A stretch of DNA of 64,000 bases from Lachnospiraceae bacterium AD3010 (lineage in GTDB: Bacteria; Bacillota; Clostridia; Lachnospirales; Lachnospiraceae): contig KK211387.1 of NCBI GenBank assembly GCA_000622025.1, positions 293,945 through 357,944 of the forward strand, read 5' to 3'. Positions 51,879 through 61,007 of the stretch are shown here, one piece after another. Position 1 is the first letter of the stretch. Every line of letters starts with the position of its first letter. The position numbers and the translations under genes are program-made. The notes below the pieces were generated by a model that was not told the origin of the DNA, ran no database searches, and saw nothing but the letters and a program-made list of their open reading frames with translations.

Positions 51879-53468
51879 ATGGAGCTGCAGGAATTACGTG
51901 AAAAAATAGACAGCATAGACGAAAGGATAGTGTCGCTGTATGAGGAGAGAATGGCTGTCAGCGAGAGTATCGCTGGATATAAGATCGAAAAGGGGCTGAA
52001 GGTCCTTGACAAAGAAAGAGAACAGTTGAAGATTGAAAGACTGAAGACGCTTACCCACAATGAATTCAATGCCGGAGGAGTGACGAGGGTTTTTGAGGAT
52101 ATTATGTCCGAGAGCCGGAAGAAGCAGTATGAGCTTATGAAAGAAAAGGGAATAGAGGACAGGTCTTCTCTTAAGCCCCGGACAGATGAGCTTATACTGT
52201 ATAAGGGCTTAAAGCATGAGGACATACTAAAAAATGCGGAAAAGCTTGATATTTGCGGAGCCGCTAAGGATGAGGCGCTTTCATTTTCCGTACTGTCAGA
52301 GCTTATCGCACTGTCGGAGCGCTACGGCTTTTACGGAAATCTCTGGCACTGCTTTCTTGCCTATACTCTTATTAATAACGAAAATCCCTACACGCTTGCA
52401 GCAGAGAGACGGGGAGAGATAGGCGGGAGCCTGAAAAAAGCGGCATTGCATGATGTAAGCATATTCAGATCCCTGTTTAAGCTTGATATGTGCAGGATCT
52501 TCAACCTGGAAGAAGACGTGGTTAAAGGGATGGTCTCTTCCTATGAGGCGGATCACCTTAGAGAGGGAGAAACCTTCAATAAGAGGATAAGGGACAGGAT
52601 AGTAGCGCTTTCTGAAAAGCTTGAGAGCTCTTCCGATGATGAGGACTTTCTTCGAAGCCTGAATGAGTATTACCGGGACTTCGGAGTCGGAAAGTACGGG
52701 CAGCATAAGGCCTTCAGGCTAAGTCATGACGAAAAGGAAAAGCTTGTGATCGAGCCTATAACAAGGGTAAAGCATGTCATGCTGGAAGACATAGTGGGCA
52801 TGGAAGCGCAGAAAAAGAGGCTTGTTGACAATACCGAGGCCTTCCTGAAAGGGCGGAGCGCAAACAATGTACTGCTCTTCGGGGACGCGGGTACCGGCAA
52901 ATCAAGCTGCATAAAGGGTATACTTAACCGTTACTTTGATGAGGGCTTACGGATAATAGAGGTATTTAAGCATCAGGCTCAGGACTTAAATGATGTGGTA
53001 AAGGAGATAAAAAACAGGAATTACCGCTTTATCATATATATGGATGACCTGTCCTTTGAAGACTCGGAGGTGGAGTACAAATACCTGAAAGCACTTATCG
53101 AGGGAGGTCTTGAAAAGAAGCCGGACAATATCCTGATCTACGCAACGAGTAACAGAAGGCATTTGATCCACGAGGGCTTTTCCGACAAGCTGGACCGGGG
53201 AAAGAATGATGATATCCATGAGAGCGATACGGTGCAGGAAAAGCTGTCCTTATCCGCAAGATTCGGGGAAAAGATCTATTTCGGACGTCCGGGGAAAAAG
53301 GAATTTGACAATATCGTACTGACCCTGGCAAAGAGAAGGGGACTTGAAATAAGCGATGAAGAGCTTCTGTACGAAGCGAACAAGTGGGAATTGTCCCACG
53401 GAGGGATGAGCGGCAGGACAGCTGAGCAGTTTATCCTTTATCTGGAGGGGGTAAAGTTTGAAAGCTAA
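51879..53468 (+). CDS. Chorismate mutase (AroQ-type) fused to a DUF815 AAA+ ATPase
   Basis: A 529-aa protein; the start at 51879 (MELQELREKIDSIDERIVSL) has AGGAGG 4 bases upstream. Residues 1-85 are an AroQ-class chorismate mutase with catalytic residues in place: LREKID (Arg 7), EERMAVSE (Arg ~21), IAGYK (Lys ~32), VLDKEREQ (Asp/Arg/Glu ~41-45) and SRKKQY (Gln). Residues ~100-260 are helical; ~270-525 form a DUF815-type ATPase: LFGDAGTGKSSCIKGIL, FIIYMDDLSFEDSE, ATSNRRHLI, LSLSARFGEKIYFGRP. The ORF is continuous. A link between prephenate formation and an AAA+ motor is unexpected; no aromatic-pathway gene adjoins. It is followed 27 bp later by ppx. Confidence 0.82.
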   Translation: MELQELREKIDSIDERIVSLYEERMAVSESIAGYKIEKGLKVLDKEREQLKIERLKTLTHNEFNAGGVTRVFEDIMSESRKKQYELMKEKGIEDRSSLKPRTDELILYKGLKHEDILKNAEKLDICGAAKDEALSFSVLSELIALSERYGFYGNLWHCFLAYTLINNENPYTLAAERRGEIGGSLKKAALHDVSIFRSLFKLDMCRIFNLEEDVVKGMVSSYEADHLREGETFNKRIRDRIVALSEKLESSSDDEDFLRSLNEYYRDFGVGKYGQHKAFRLSHDEKEKLVIEPITRVKHVMLEDIVGMEAQKKRLVDNTEAFLKGRSANNVLLFGDAGTGKSSCIKGILNRYFDEGLRIIEVFKHQAQDLNDVVKEIKNRNYRFIIYMDDLSFEDSEVEYKYLKALIEGGLEKKPDNILIYATSNRRHLIHEGFSDKLDRGKNDDIHESDTVQEKLSLSARFGEKIYFGRPGKKEFDNIVLTLAKRRGLEISDEELLYEANKWELSHGGMSGRTAEQFILYLEGVKFES

Positions 53469-53495
53469 GACGGAAAGGAGCGGCATAGACATAAT

Positions 53496-55052
53496 ATGAA
53501 GCTATTCGCAGCGATAGATGTGGGTTCCTATGAGATCGGAATGAAGATATTCGAGCTTAGCCGGAAAAACGGGGTTAAGGAGCTTGATTATATAAGGCAC
53601 AGGATAGAGCTTGGCACGGACAGCTACAATACCGGGAAAATAAGCTATGAACGGATGGATGAGCTCTGTAACGTGCTTAAGGGCTTTAAGGAGATAATGA
53701 ATTCCTACCACGTGGATTCCTTCCGCGCTTTCGGAACCTCCGCTATCAGGGAGACAGACAATACAAAGGTGATCCTTGACCAGATAAAGCTTAGGACCGG
53801 GATCACGGTGCTGCCCCTTAGCAATTCGGAGCAGCGCTTCCTTGATATTAAGTCCGTGGCATTAAAGAGCAGGAATTTCCACAGCATTATCGAGAGCGGT
53901 ACAGCCCTTATCGATATAGGCGGGGGCAGCACCCAGGTTTCGATCTTTGATTCATCAAAGCTTATAACCACGGTAAACCTGATGCTCGGGAAATTAAGGC
54001 TAAGGCGCTCCTTAAGCGAGCTGGAGCCCGCAAGCTACAGCTATGAGGAGCTTTTAAGCGAGCTTATCGATAATGAGATACACGGCTTTAAGAAGATGTA
54101 CCTAAAGAAGCTCAGCATTAAGAACATCATAGTGGTGGACGACCATCTGCCCTATATCCTCCATAAGCTATCCGGAGACGGGATGTATGATGCGGCGGTC
54201 CAGGGGGACAGCGATGAGCGCTCCGTTACGGCGGAACAGTTCGTGAAGTTCATCGACAGGCTGAGGCAGATGTCCGGGGAGCAGATATCACGGGAGATCG
54301 GGATCCCCATGGAGAGCGCTTCCCTCCTTATCCCTTCCGCATATATAGTAAAACACCTGATAAAGGCTGTGGAGGCTGAAAAGATCTTTGTCCCCGGAGT
54401 AGCCCTGTCCGATGGTATCGCCTATGACTACGCCGAAAAGAACAAGATAATAAGATCGGATCATGACTTCAGCCGGGACATCATTTCCAGTGTAGAGAAT
54501 ATCTCGACCAGATACCGGGGAGGGCAGAATATGGCTGACATTCTTTCAAAGAGCGCCCTTGCCGTATTTGACGGAATGAAAAAGTATCACGGTCTGGATG
54601 CCAGAGGCAGGCTGATGCTGGAGATCGTATCGAGGCTTCGTGATGTGGGAAGATTTGTATCCCTGTCATCACCGGGACCCAGCGCCTATTCCATAATAAT
54701 GGGCACGGAGATAATAGGCCTCTCCCATGTGGAAAGGGAGATGGTGGCAGTGATCGTTTCTTCTTCATATCCGAAGGATATCTCCTATGAGGACGTTATG
54801 GAAAGCGGATTTGACGAGAAGAATTATCTTACTGTAGTGAAGCTTACCGCCATATTACGGCTGGCATCGGGGATGGTCAGGAGCTATAAGAGGAGATTTA
54901 ACGGTGTAAAGGCCGTTGTAAAGGATAAGGAGCTTATAATAACAGTTGATACTGATAATAACATAGCCCTGGAAAAAGGGCTCTTCTTTGAAAAGACGGG
55001 TCTTTTCGAGGAGGTTTTCGGACTTAAACCGGTACTGAGGAAAAAGGCATAA
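53496..55052 (+). CDS. ppx: Ppx/GppA-family exopolyphosphatase
   Basis: A 518-aa ASKHA-fold phosphatase that hydrolyses polyphosphate ends or pppGpp. N-terminal phosphate loop DVGSYEIGMKIFEL, FGTSAIRETDN, then GTALIDIGGGSTQVSIF (~135-150); the C-terminal half (~330-515) is the HD-like domain (SALAVFDGMKKYHGLDARGR; LRDVGRFVSL). It is 13 bp before ppk1, so synthesis and breakdown of polyphosphate share a transcript. Exopolyphosphatase versus pppGpp phosphatase cannot be told apart from sequence; the neighbour favours the former. Confidence 0.92.
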   Translation: MKLFAAIDVGSYEIGMKIFELSRKNGVKELDYIRHRIELGTDSYNTGKISYERMDELCNVLKGFKEIMNSYHVDSFRAFGTSAIRETDNTKVILDQIKLRTGITVLPLSNSEQRFLDIKSVALKSRNFHSIIESGTALIDIGGGSTQVSIFDSSKLITTVNLMLGKLRLRRSLSELEPASYSYEELLSELIDNEIHGFKKMYLKKLSIKNIIVVDDHLPYILHKLSGDGMYDAAVQGDSDERSVTAEQFVKFIDRLRQMSGEQISREIGIPMESASLLIPSAYIVKHLIKAVEAEKIFVPGVALSDGIAYDYAEKNKIIRSDHDFSRDIISSVENISTRYRGGQNMADILSKSALAVFDGMKKYHGLDARGRLMLEIVSRLRDVGRFVSLSSPGPSAYSIIMGTEIIGLSHVEREMVAVIVSSSYPKDISYEDVMESGFDEKNYLTVVKLTAILRLASGMVRSYKRRFNGVKAVVKDKELIITVDTDNNIALEKGLFFEKTGLFEEVFGLKPVLRKKA

Positions 55053-55065
55053 AGGAACAGGACTT

Positions 55066-57285
55066 ATGAAAACATCGGAAAAAAAGAAAACAGGTGGTAT
55101 CGATTACAGATCTCCGGAATATTACATTAACCGGGAGCTTTCCTGGATGAAGTTTGACGAGAGGGTGCTGGAGGAGGCGAGGGATAAGAGCCTTCCCCTG
55201 CTGGAGCGTGTAAAAATGCTTGGGATCACGGCATCCAATCTGGATGAGTTCTTTATGGTGCGGGTGGCATCCTTAAAGGATATGGTACACGCAGGCTATA
55301 ATAAAAGGGATATTGCAGGAATGACACCGAAGGAGCAGCTGTCGGAGCTTTCGACGGTAACACATGAGTTCACGGACCTTCAGTATGTTACATGGAGACG
55401 CTCGCTTCTGCCTCTCTTAAAGGAAAACGGCATAAGGATAATATCCCGGCATGAGGAATTGTCTGCGAAAGAGGGAGCCTATCTCGACAAATACTTTGAG
55501 GAGGAGATATTCCCGGTACTTACCCCCATGGCAGTAGATTCATCAAGGCCCTTTCCGCTTGTAAGGAATAAGACCCTGAATATCGGGGCCATTATGACGC
55601 CCCTTGACAGTGTAAACCTTTTAAGCCGGGAGCGTGAAAAGGACACGGACGAAAAGGGGAACGAAACGGACTTTGCTCTGGTGCAGGTGCCGGATGTGCT
55701 GCCAAGGCTGATACCCCTTCCGTCGGATCTCGGATCGGATGATAAAAGTGAAAGGACCTTCATTCTGCTGGAGGAGGTCATAGAGCGGAACCTTAGCCGC
55801 TTATTCCTGAATTACCGGATAGAATGTGCCTACCCCTTCAGGATAATGAGAAACGCGGATCTTGCCATAGATGAGGATGAGGCAGAGGATCTCTTAAAAG
55901 AGATAGAAAAGCAGGTAAAACGCCGCCAGTGGGGTGAGGTCATAAGGCTGGAGGTGGAAGAGGGCATTGCACCCGCACTTCTCCATATCCTTATCGAGGA
56001 ATTGAACGTGGGGGAACAGGATATCTACAGGATAAACGGTCCCCTGGATCTTGCCTTCCTGTCAAAGATCGCTTCCCTTCCGGGCTATGATGACTTAAAG
56101 ATCCCGGGCTGGACTCCCAGGCAGCCGAAGTACATGGTAAAGGACGAGGATATCTTCACCCAGATAAGGAAGGGGGACATACTTTTGCAGCATCCCTACG
56201 AGTCCTTTGAACCTGTGGTGGATTTCATAAGGACCGCCGCCGATGATAAGGATACCCTTGCCATCAAGATGACTCTGTACAGGGTGAGCGGGAACTCTCC
56301 CATAATCGCGGCACTTGCCAGGGCTGCCGAGAACGGAAAACAGGTCATGGTACTGGTGGAATTAAAGGCGAGATTTGATGAAGAGCATAATATCAACTGG
56401 GCGAGGACCCTTGAAAAAGCGGGATGCCACGTGATCTACGGACTTGTCGGCTTAAAGACCCATTCAAAGATAGCCCTTGTGGTACGCCGGGAGGAGGAAG
56501 GCATCAGGCGGTATGTGCACCTTGGAACCGGAAATTACAACGATACCACGGCAAGATTTTATACTGATATGGGGCTTTTAACCTGCTCGGAGGCTATAGG
56601 CGAGGACGCTACGGCAGTCTTTAATATGCTTTCCGGTTATTCGGAGCCCGTTGCCTGGAATAAGCTTTCCGTAGCACCGCTCTGGCTAAAGGACAGGTTT
56701 ATCTATCTTATAGGCCGGGAGGAAATGCATGCAAAGGCAGGAAGGGAAGCAAGGATCACCGCAAAGATGAATTCCCTCTGTGATCCGGACATTATAGAGG
56801 CTCTCTACAGGGCTTCTGCCGCCGGAGTAAAGATAGATCTTATCATAAGGGGTATCTGCAGTCTGAAAACAGGGATCCCCGGTATCTCAGAGAACATAAC
56901 GGTGCGCTCTATAGTGGGCTTTTTCCTGGAGCACAGCAGGATATTTTATTTTCTAAACGGTGGAAACGAGGAGTTTTACCTCGGAAGCGCCGACTGGATG
57001 CCTAGAAACTTAGACAGAAGGGTGGAGATAGTATTCCCTGTGGAACGTGAGGAATTGAGGGCAGATCTAAGACACTTTCTTTCCCTTGAGCTTTCTGATA
57101 CAATTAAGGCTCATGTGCTCACCCCCGAGGGTAATTACGAAAAGCCCGACAGGAGAGGGAAAAAGGCTATAAACTCCCAGAAGGAGCTCTGCAAGGAGGC
57201 ACGTGAAAACGCAAGGAGAAAAGAGCAGGTCCTTACGGACAGGGTCTTCATCCCGGAGATGAGCCCTGCGGGGGAGGAGAATTAA
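55066..57285 (+). CDS. ppk: Polyphosphate kinase 1
   Basis: A 739-aa enzyme that reversibly makes polyphosphate from ATP. Domains N, H and two phospholipase D-like C-terminal domains are present. The N-terminus has YYINRELSWMKFDERVLEEA. The two catalytic histidines lie in YGLVGLKTHSKIALVVRR (auto-phosphorylated His) and FFLEHSRIFYF. Other signatures: LGTGNYNDTTARFYTDMGLL and GSADWMPRNLDRRVEI. Length is slightly over the usual ~690-700 because of a Lys/Arg-rich tail. It is co-transcribed with ppx. Confidence 0.96.
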   Translation: MKTSEKKKTGGIDYRSPEYYINRELSWMKFDERVLEEARDKSLPLLERVKMLGITASNLDEFFMVRVASLKDMVHAGYNKRDIAGMTPKEQLSELSTVTHEFTDLQYVTWRRSLLPLLKENGIRIISRHEELSAKEGAYLDKYFEEEIFPVLTPMAVDSSRPFPLVRNKTLNIGAIMTPLDSVNLLSREREKDTDEKGNETDFALVQVPDVLPRLIPLPSDLGSDDKSERTFILLEEVIERNLSRLFLNYRIECAYPFRIMRNADLAIDEDEAEDLLKEIEKQVKRRQWGEVIRLEVEEGIAPALLHILIEELNVGEQDIYRINGPLDLAFLSKIASLPGYDDLKIPGWTPRQPKYMVKDEDIFTQIRKGDILLQHPYESFEPVVDFIRTAADDKDTLAIKMTLYRVSGNSPIIAALARAAENGKQVMVLVELKARFDEEHNINWARTLEKAGCHVIYGLVGLKTHSKIALVVRREEEGIRRYVHLGTGNYNDTTARFYTDMGLLTCSEAIGEDATAVFNMLSGYSEPVAWNKLSVAPLWLKDRFIYLIGREEMHAKAGREARITAKMNSLCDPDIIEALYRASAAGVKIDLIIRGICSLKTGIPGISENITVRSIVGFFLEHSRIFYFLNGGNEEFYLGSADWMPRNLDRRVEIVFPVEREELRADLRHFLSLELSDTIKAHVLTPEGNYEKPDRRGKKAINSQKELCKEARENARRKEQVLTDRVFIPEMSPAGEEN

Positions 57286-57327
57286 GATCCTTCGCTTTGA
57301 ATTACATAAAGAAAGGTTAGAGTTTTA

Positions 57328-58965
57328 ATGATCCAGGCAAATAACGTTACATACAGAGTAGGTAAAAAGGCACTTTTTGAGGATGTTAATATTAAGTTTT
57401 CGGAGGGGAACTGCTACGGGCTCATAGGGGCAAACGGAGCGGGCAAATCCACCTTCTTAAAGATACTCTCGGGGGCTCTGGAAACGACAAAAGGAGATAT
57501 CTCCATTACTCCCGGACAGAGGATGTCGGTTCTCGAACAGGATCACTTCAAGTATGATGAGGAAGTGGTGCTGGATGTGGTAATTGCGGGAAACAAAAGA
57601 CTTTTCGAGATAATGAAGGAAAAGGACGAGATCTACGCAAAAGAGGATTTTTCAGATGAGGACGGAGTGAAGGCCGCGGAGCTTGAAGCCGAATTTGCGG
57701 AAATGAACGGCTGGGAGGCGGAGGCTGATGCCGAGACCCTCCTTAACGGACTCGGAATAGAAACGGAGCTTCACAGGGAGGTAATGAAAAACCTGAAGGG
57801 CTCCGAAAAGGTAAAGGTCCTTCTTGCCCGGGCGCTTTTCGGTTCACCGGACATCCTTCTTCTGGACGAGCCTACAAACCACCTGGATCTGGATGCGATT
57901 GACTGGCTGGAGGAATTCCTCATAAACTTTGACAATACCGTCATAGTGGTAAGCCACGACAGATATTTCCTAAATAAGGTTTGCACCTGTACCGCAGACA
58001 TCGATTACGGAAAGATCACGCTCTACGCCGGAAACTATGACTTCTGGTACGAGTCGAGCCAGCTTATGAAGCGGCAGCAGCAGGAAGCCAATAAAAAGAA
58101 GGAAGAGAAGATAAAGGAGCTGCAGGAATTCATATCCCGTTTCTCCGCCAATGCTTCGAAGTCAAAGCAGGCAACAAGCCGTAAAAGGGCCCTGGAAAAG
58201 ATACAGCTCGACGATATCAAGCCCTCATCCAGGAAGTACCCTTACGTGGATTTCCGCCCGGACAGGGAGATAGGAAATGAGGTCCTGACGGTAGAAGGGA
58301 TCTCAAAGACCATCGAAGGAAAGAAGGTACTTGATAATATAAGCTTTGTCCTGGGGCATGACGACAAGGTGGCTTTCGTCGGAGGAAATGAACAGGCGGT
58401 AACCGTGCTCTTCCAGATACTTATGGGTGAAATGGAGCCGGATTCCGGCACCTACAAGTGGGGAGTAACCACAAGCCAGGCCTATTTCCCGAAGGACTAT
58501 ACAAAGGAATTTGACAGCGATTATACCATTACCGAATGGCTCACGGGCTATTCGCCGGTAAAGGACGTGACCTACGTCCGCGGCTTTCTTGGACGTATGC
58601 TCTTTCACGGAGAGGATGGGGTAAAGAAGGTGAATGTGCTGTCCGGAGGAGAAAAGGTACGCTGTCTCTTATCAAAGATGATGATATCCGGGGCAAACTG
58701 CCTTATCCTGGACGAGCCCACGAACCATCTGGATATGGAGTCCATAACCGCCTTAAATAACGGACTTATCAAGTTCCCGGGTGTGGAGCTTTTCACCTGC
58801 CATGACCATCAGTTTGTGGAGACCACCGCAAACCGGATAATGGAGATAAGCCCCGAGGGGACACTTACGGATAAGATCACCACTTATGATGAATATCTGG
58901 CAGCCAACGAGTCAGCGAGAAAGTCCACGGTATACACGGCAGCAATTGAGGATGATGAAAATTGA
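57328..58965 (+). CDS. ABC-F family ATPase with degenerate second nucleotide site
   Basis: A 545-aa ABC-F protein (two ABC domains, no membrane part). First domain: Walker A GANGAGKSTFLKIL, signature variant LKGSEKVKVLLARA, Walker B ILLLDEPTNHLD, VVSHDRYFLNKV. A charged linker (~245-300) separates it from the second domain, whose Walker A is replaced by VGGNEQAVTVLFQI (no GK[ST]), although LSGGEKVRCLL and LILDEPTNHLD are normal. It groups with YbiT-like ABC-F proteins, which act on ribosomes. The lost second P-loop is unusual. The stop overlaps the next start (TGATG). Confidence 0.9.
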   Translation: MIQANNVTYRVGKKALFEDVNIKFSEGNCYGLIGANGAGKSTFLKILSGALETTKGDISITPGQRMSVLEQDHFKYDEEVVLDVVIAGNKRLFEIMKEKDEIYAKEDFSDEDGVKAAELEAEFAEMNGWEAEADAETLLNGLGIETELHREVMKNLKGSEKVKVLLARALFGSPDILLLDEPTNHLDLDAIDWLEEFLINFDNTVIVVSHDRYFLNKVCTCTADIDYGKITLYAGNYDFWYESSQLMKRQQQEANKKKEEKIKELQEFISRFSANASKSKQATSRKRALEKIQLDDIKPSSRKYPYVDFRPDREIGNEVLTVEGISKTIEGKKVLDNISFVLGHDDKVAFVGGNEQAVTVLFQILMGEMEPDSGTYKWGVTTSQAYFPKDYTKEFDSDYTITEWLTGYSPVKDVTYVRGFLGRMLFHGEDGVKKVNVLSGGEKVRCLLSKMMISGANCLILDEPTNHLDMESITALNNGLIKFPGVELFTCHDHQFVETTANRIMEISPEGTLTDKITTYDEYLAANESARKSTVYTAAIEDDEN

Positions 58966-59858
58966 TGCTTGAGGGAAATATCCGTGACGGGGTTACGGAA
59001 AAGGACTATATTGACCTCCATGTTCATTCCGTCAAATCCGACGGTACATACACCATACCTGAGCTTGTTGCCTATGCGGCAGAGAAGCGCTTAAAAGTTA
59101 TGGCACTTACGGATCACGATACCGTTCTGGGTCTTGATGAGATCCATTCAGAGGCGGAGTCGGTTCCCAATGCACCAAAGATCGTTAACGGAGTGGAGCT
59201 TTCCACCGACAGGGACGGAAAAGACATTCATATAGTCGGACTCTTTATAGACTATAAGGAGCCTTCCTTTACGGATTATCTAAAGGACTTCCGGGATTCA
59301 AGGGATGAAAGAAACCGGAAGATGTGTAAAAAGCTCCGGGATGGTCTCAATATGGATATCTCCATAGAACAGCTTAAGGAGAGATTTCCCGGCGCTGTTA
59401 TCACCAGAGCCCATTACGGAAGATATATGCTTGAGAACGGGTATACCCGTTCCGTTCAGGAGGCCTTTGACCGCTGGATAGGCGATGACGGGCCTTATTT
59501 TATCCCCAGGGAGAAGGTTCCCCCGGAAAAGGGAGTGGAGCTTATTAGAAAGGCCCATGGAATACCGGTACTTGCCCATCCGCTCCTCTATAAGCTTTCG
59601 GCGGAAAGGCTGGAAAAGCTTATCGTCTCTCTTAAAGATGCGGGGCTTGCAGCAATGGAAACCAGATACACTACCCACAATTCTTCGGATGTGAGGCGTT
59701 TACAGCTCCTTACGGAAAAGTACGGTCTTCTGGAGTCGGGAGGCTCGGACTTCCACGGGAAAAACAAACCGGATGTGGATCTCGCCGTGGGGCACGGGAA
59801 TTTAAATGTTCCCTATGAAATATACAAGAAGCTTAAAGAATACGGAGAACAGCTTTGA
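58965..59858 (+). CDS. PHP-domain phosphoesterase (YciV/RNase AM-like)
   Basis: A 297-aa protein; the ATG at 58965 overlaps the ABC-F stop. PHP metal motifs: DLHVHSVKSDG (HxHxxxSDG, ~17-27), ALTDHDTVLGLDE, NGVELSTD, IHIVGLFID, ARAH-equivalent TRAHYGRYML, AHPLLYK, and GSDFHGKNKPD. This is the PHP phosphatase family that includes the 3',5'-nucleoside bisphosphate phosphatase YciV, which removes 5' nucleotides and pAp. It overlaps the HAD gene (stop/TTG start). Confidence 0.88.
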   Translation: MLEGNIRDGVTEKDYIDLHVHSVKSDGTYTIPELVAYAAEKRLKVMALTDHDTVLGLDEIHSEAESVPNAPKIVNGVELSTDRDGKDIHIVGLFIDYKEPSFTDYLKDFRDSRDERNRKMCKKLRDGLNMDISIEQLKERFPGAVITRAHYGRYMLENGYTRSVQEAFDRWIGDDGPYFIPREKVPPEKGVELIRKAHGIPVLAHPLLYKLSAERLEKLIVSLKDAGLAAMETRYTTHNSSDVRRLQLLTEKYGLLESGGSDFHGKNKPDVDLAVGHGNLNVPYEIYKKLKEYGEQL

Positions 59859-60712
59859 GCAGGAAATTTTTGTTTACGGATCTGGATCTTACCCTGTTAA
59901 CAAAGGATAAGAGGATAAGCGATAAGGATCTTGATGCAATAGACCGTTTCCTCGGAGAGGGAAACCTCTTTGCTTTTGTGACGGGAAGACCCTTTGAGGA
60001 CACTGTTCCGATAGCAGAGCGCTTCTCCCTTTTACGGAAGGGTTTTTTTATCGCAAGCTTTAACGGGGCACTTATTTCATCCTTTGACGGTTCAGGCTGG
60101 AACACAGTATTTGAAGAACCGGTTTCCATAGAGGACACCCGCTTTATCTTTGAGGAAGCGGAGAAAAAAAAGGTTTTCTGCCAGACCTATACAGAGAAAA
60201 ATGTTGTTGCCCTTCATGACGATCCCTTTCTGGAAAGCTATACCAGCGGGAAGACCCTGAAGCCTCTTCTGATGGAGGATCTGGATTCTCTTTTAAGATA
60301 CCTTCCCCATCCGCCGTTTAAGGTGGTGTGTGCGGCCTTAAATGACAGGCCGAAGCTTGAAGACTTCAGAAAATATATTACCCCGATGATAAGTGACCGG
60401 CTTTTCAGTCTGTTTTCCAGTGACCGACTGCTGGAATTCGGGAGCTTAAGCGCCACCAAGGCCCATGCACTTGAATTCCTCGCAGAATATACGGGGACAG
60501 CGATAGAGGACACCGTTTCCGCAGGAGACGAGGCAAACGATATCTCGATGATAGAGGCAGCGGGTACCGGCTACGCAGTGAGTAATGCCCGGGACGAGGT
60601 TAAAGCGGTGGCTGACAGGGTGACAGAAAATGACAATGACCACGGGGCAATCGCGGAGATAATCGAAAAGATCCTTCGCTACGCTCAGGATGACAAAAGG
60701 CGCTCAGGATGA
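59855..60712 (+). CDS. Cof-type HAD-superfamily phosphatase
   Basis: A 285-aa HAD hydrolase of the IIB (Cof) type. It starts TTG at 59855, overlapping the previous stop. Motif I is FTDLDLTLLTKDK (nucleophile Asp), motif II FVTGRPFEDT, motif III/IV SLSATKAHALEFL and VSAGDEANDISMIEAAGTGYAV. Such enzymes dephosphorylate sugar or cofactor phosphates; the substrate is unknown. The last ~14 codons (ILRYAQDDKRRSG) lie inside the dispersed repeat at 60670, so the native C-terminus was replaced or extended by it. Confidence 0.85.
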   Translation: MSRKFLFTDLDLTLLTKDKRISDKDLDAIDRFLGEGNLFAFVTGRPFEDTVPIAERFSLLRKGFFIASFNGALISSFDGSGWNTVFEEPVSIEDTRFIFEEAEKKKVFCQTYTEKNVVALHDDPFLESYTSGKTLKPLLMEDLDSLLRYLPHPPFKVVCAALNDRPKLEDFRKYITPMISDRLFSLFSSDRLLEFGSLSATKAHALEFLAEYTGTAIEDTVSAGDEANDISMIEAAGTGYAVSNARDEVKAVADRVTENDNDHGAIAEIIEKILRYAQDDKRRSG

Positions 60713-60733
60713 CAGAGGGCGCTCAGGATGACA
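60670..60733. repeat. Dispersed short repeat at end of HAD gene
   Basis: GATCCTTCGCTACGCTCAGGATGAC followed by two GGCGCTCAGGATGACA-type units. The HAD stop codon is inside it. It abuts the MITE-like element at 60765. Confidence 0.85.
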
Positions 60734-60764
60734 AGTAAAGGTTTTGTCAGGAGCCAATAACTGT

Positions 60765-60988
60765 GTCCCGGCCGGATAACTGTTTTTGAGCAATCAGCAC
60801 GACTCGCTTAGCGAATCCGAGGCTTATAAATTTTGCGAGTGCGAAGGCCGGGCTTGCGATGAAAATAAAGGTAGTAAAAAAGACAAAAAAACGCAAGACC
60901 GGAACAGCGCCGAGCAAAATTTTGTCATAAGACGAAGGATGAGCATAGCGAGATCGTAGCGCGAAAAAAACAGTTGGCCAGGCGGGAC
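60765..60988. mobile_element. MITE-like 224-bp palindromic element, copy 2
   Basis: Begins GTCCCGGCCGGATAACTG and ends with the inverted form AAAAAACAGTTGGCC...GGGAC. Inside, the sequence from TTTTTGAGCAATCAGCAC onward is nearly the same as copy 1 at 41291-41513. A shared TGTCAGGAGC lies ~20 bp before each copy, so the element may be longer. No coding capacity. Confidence 0.75.
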
Positions 60989-61007
60989 ACAAGAGGAGGA
61001 GTAACAG

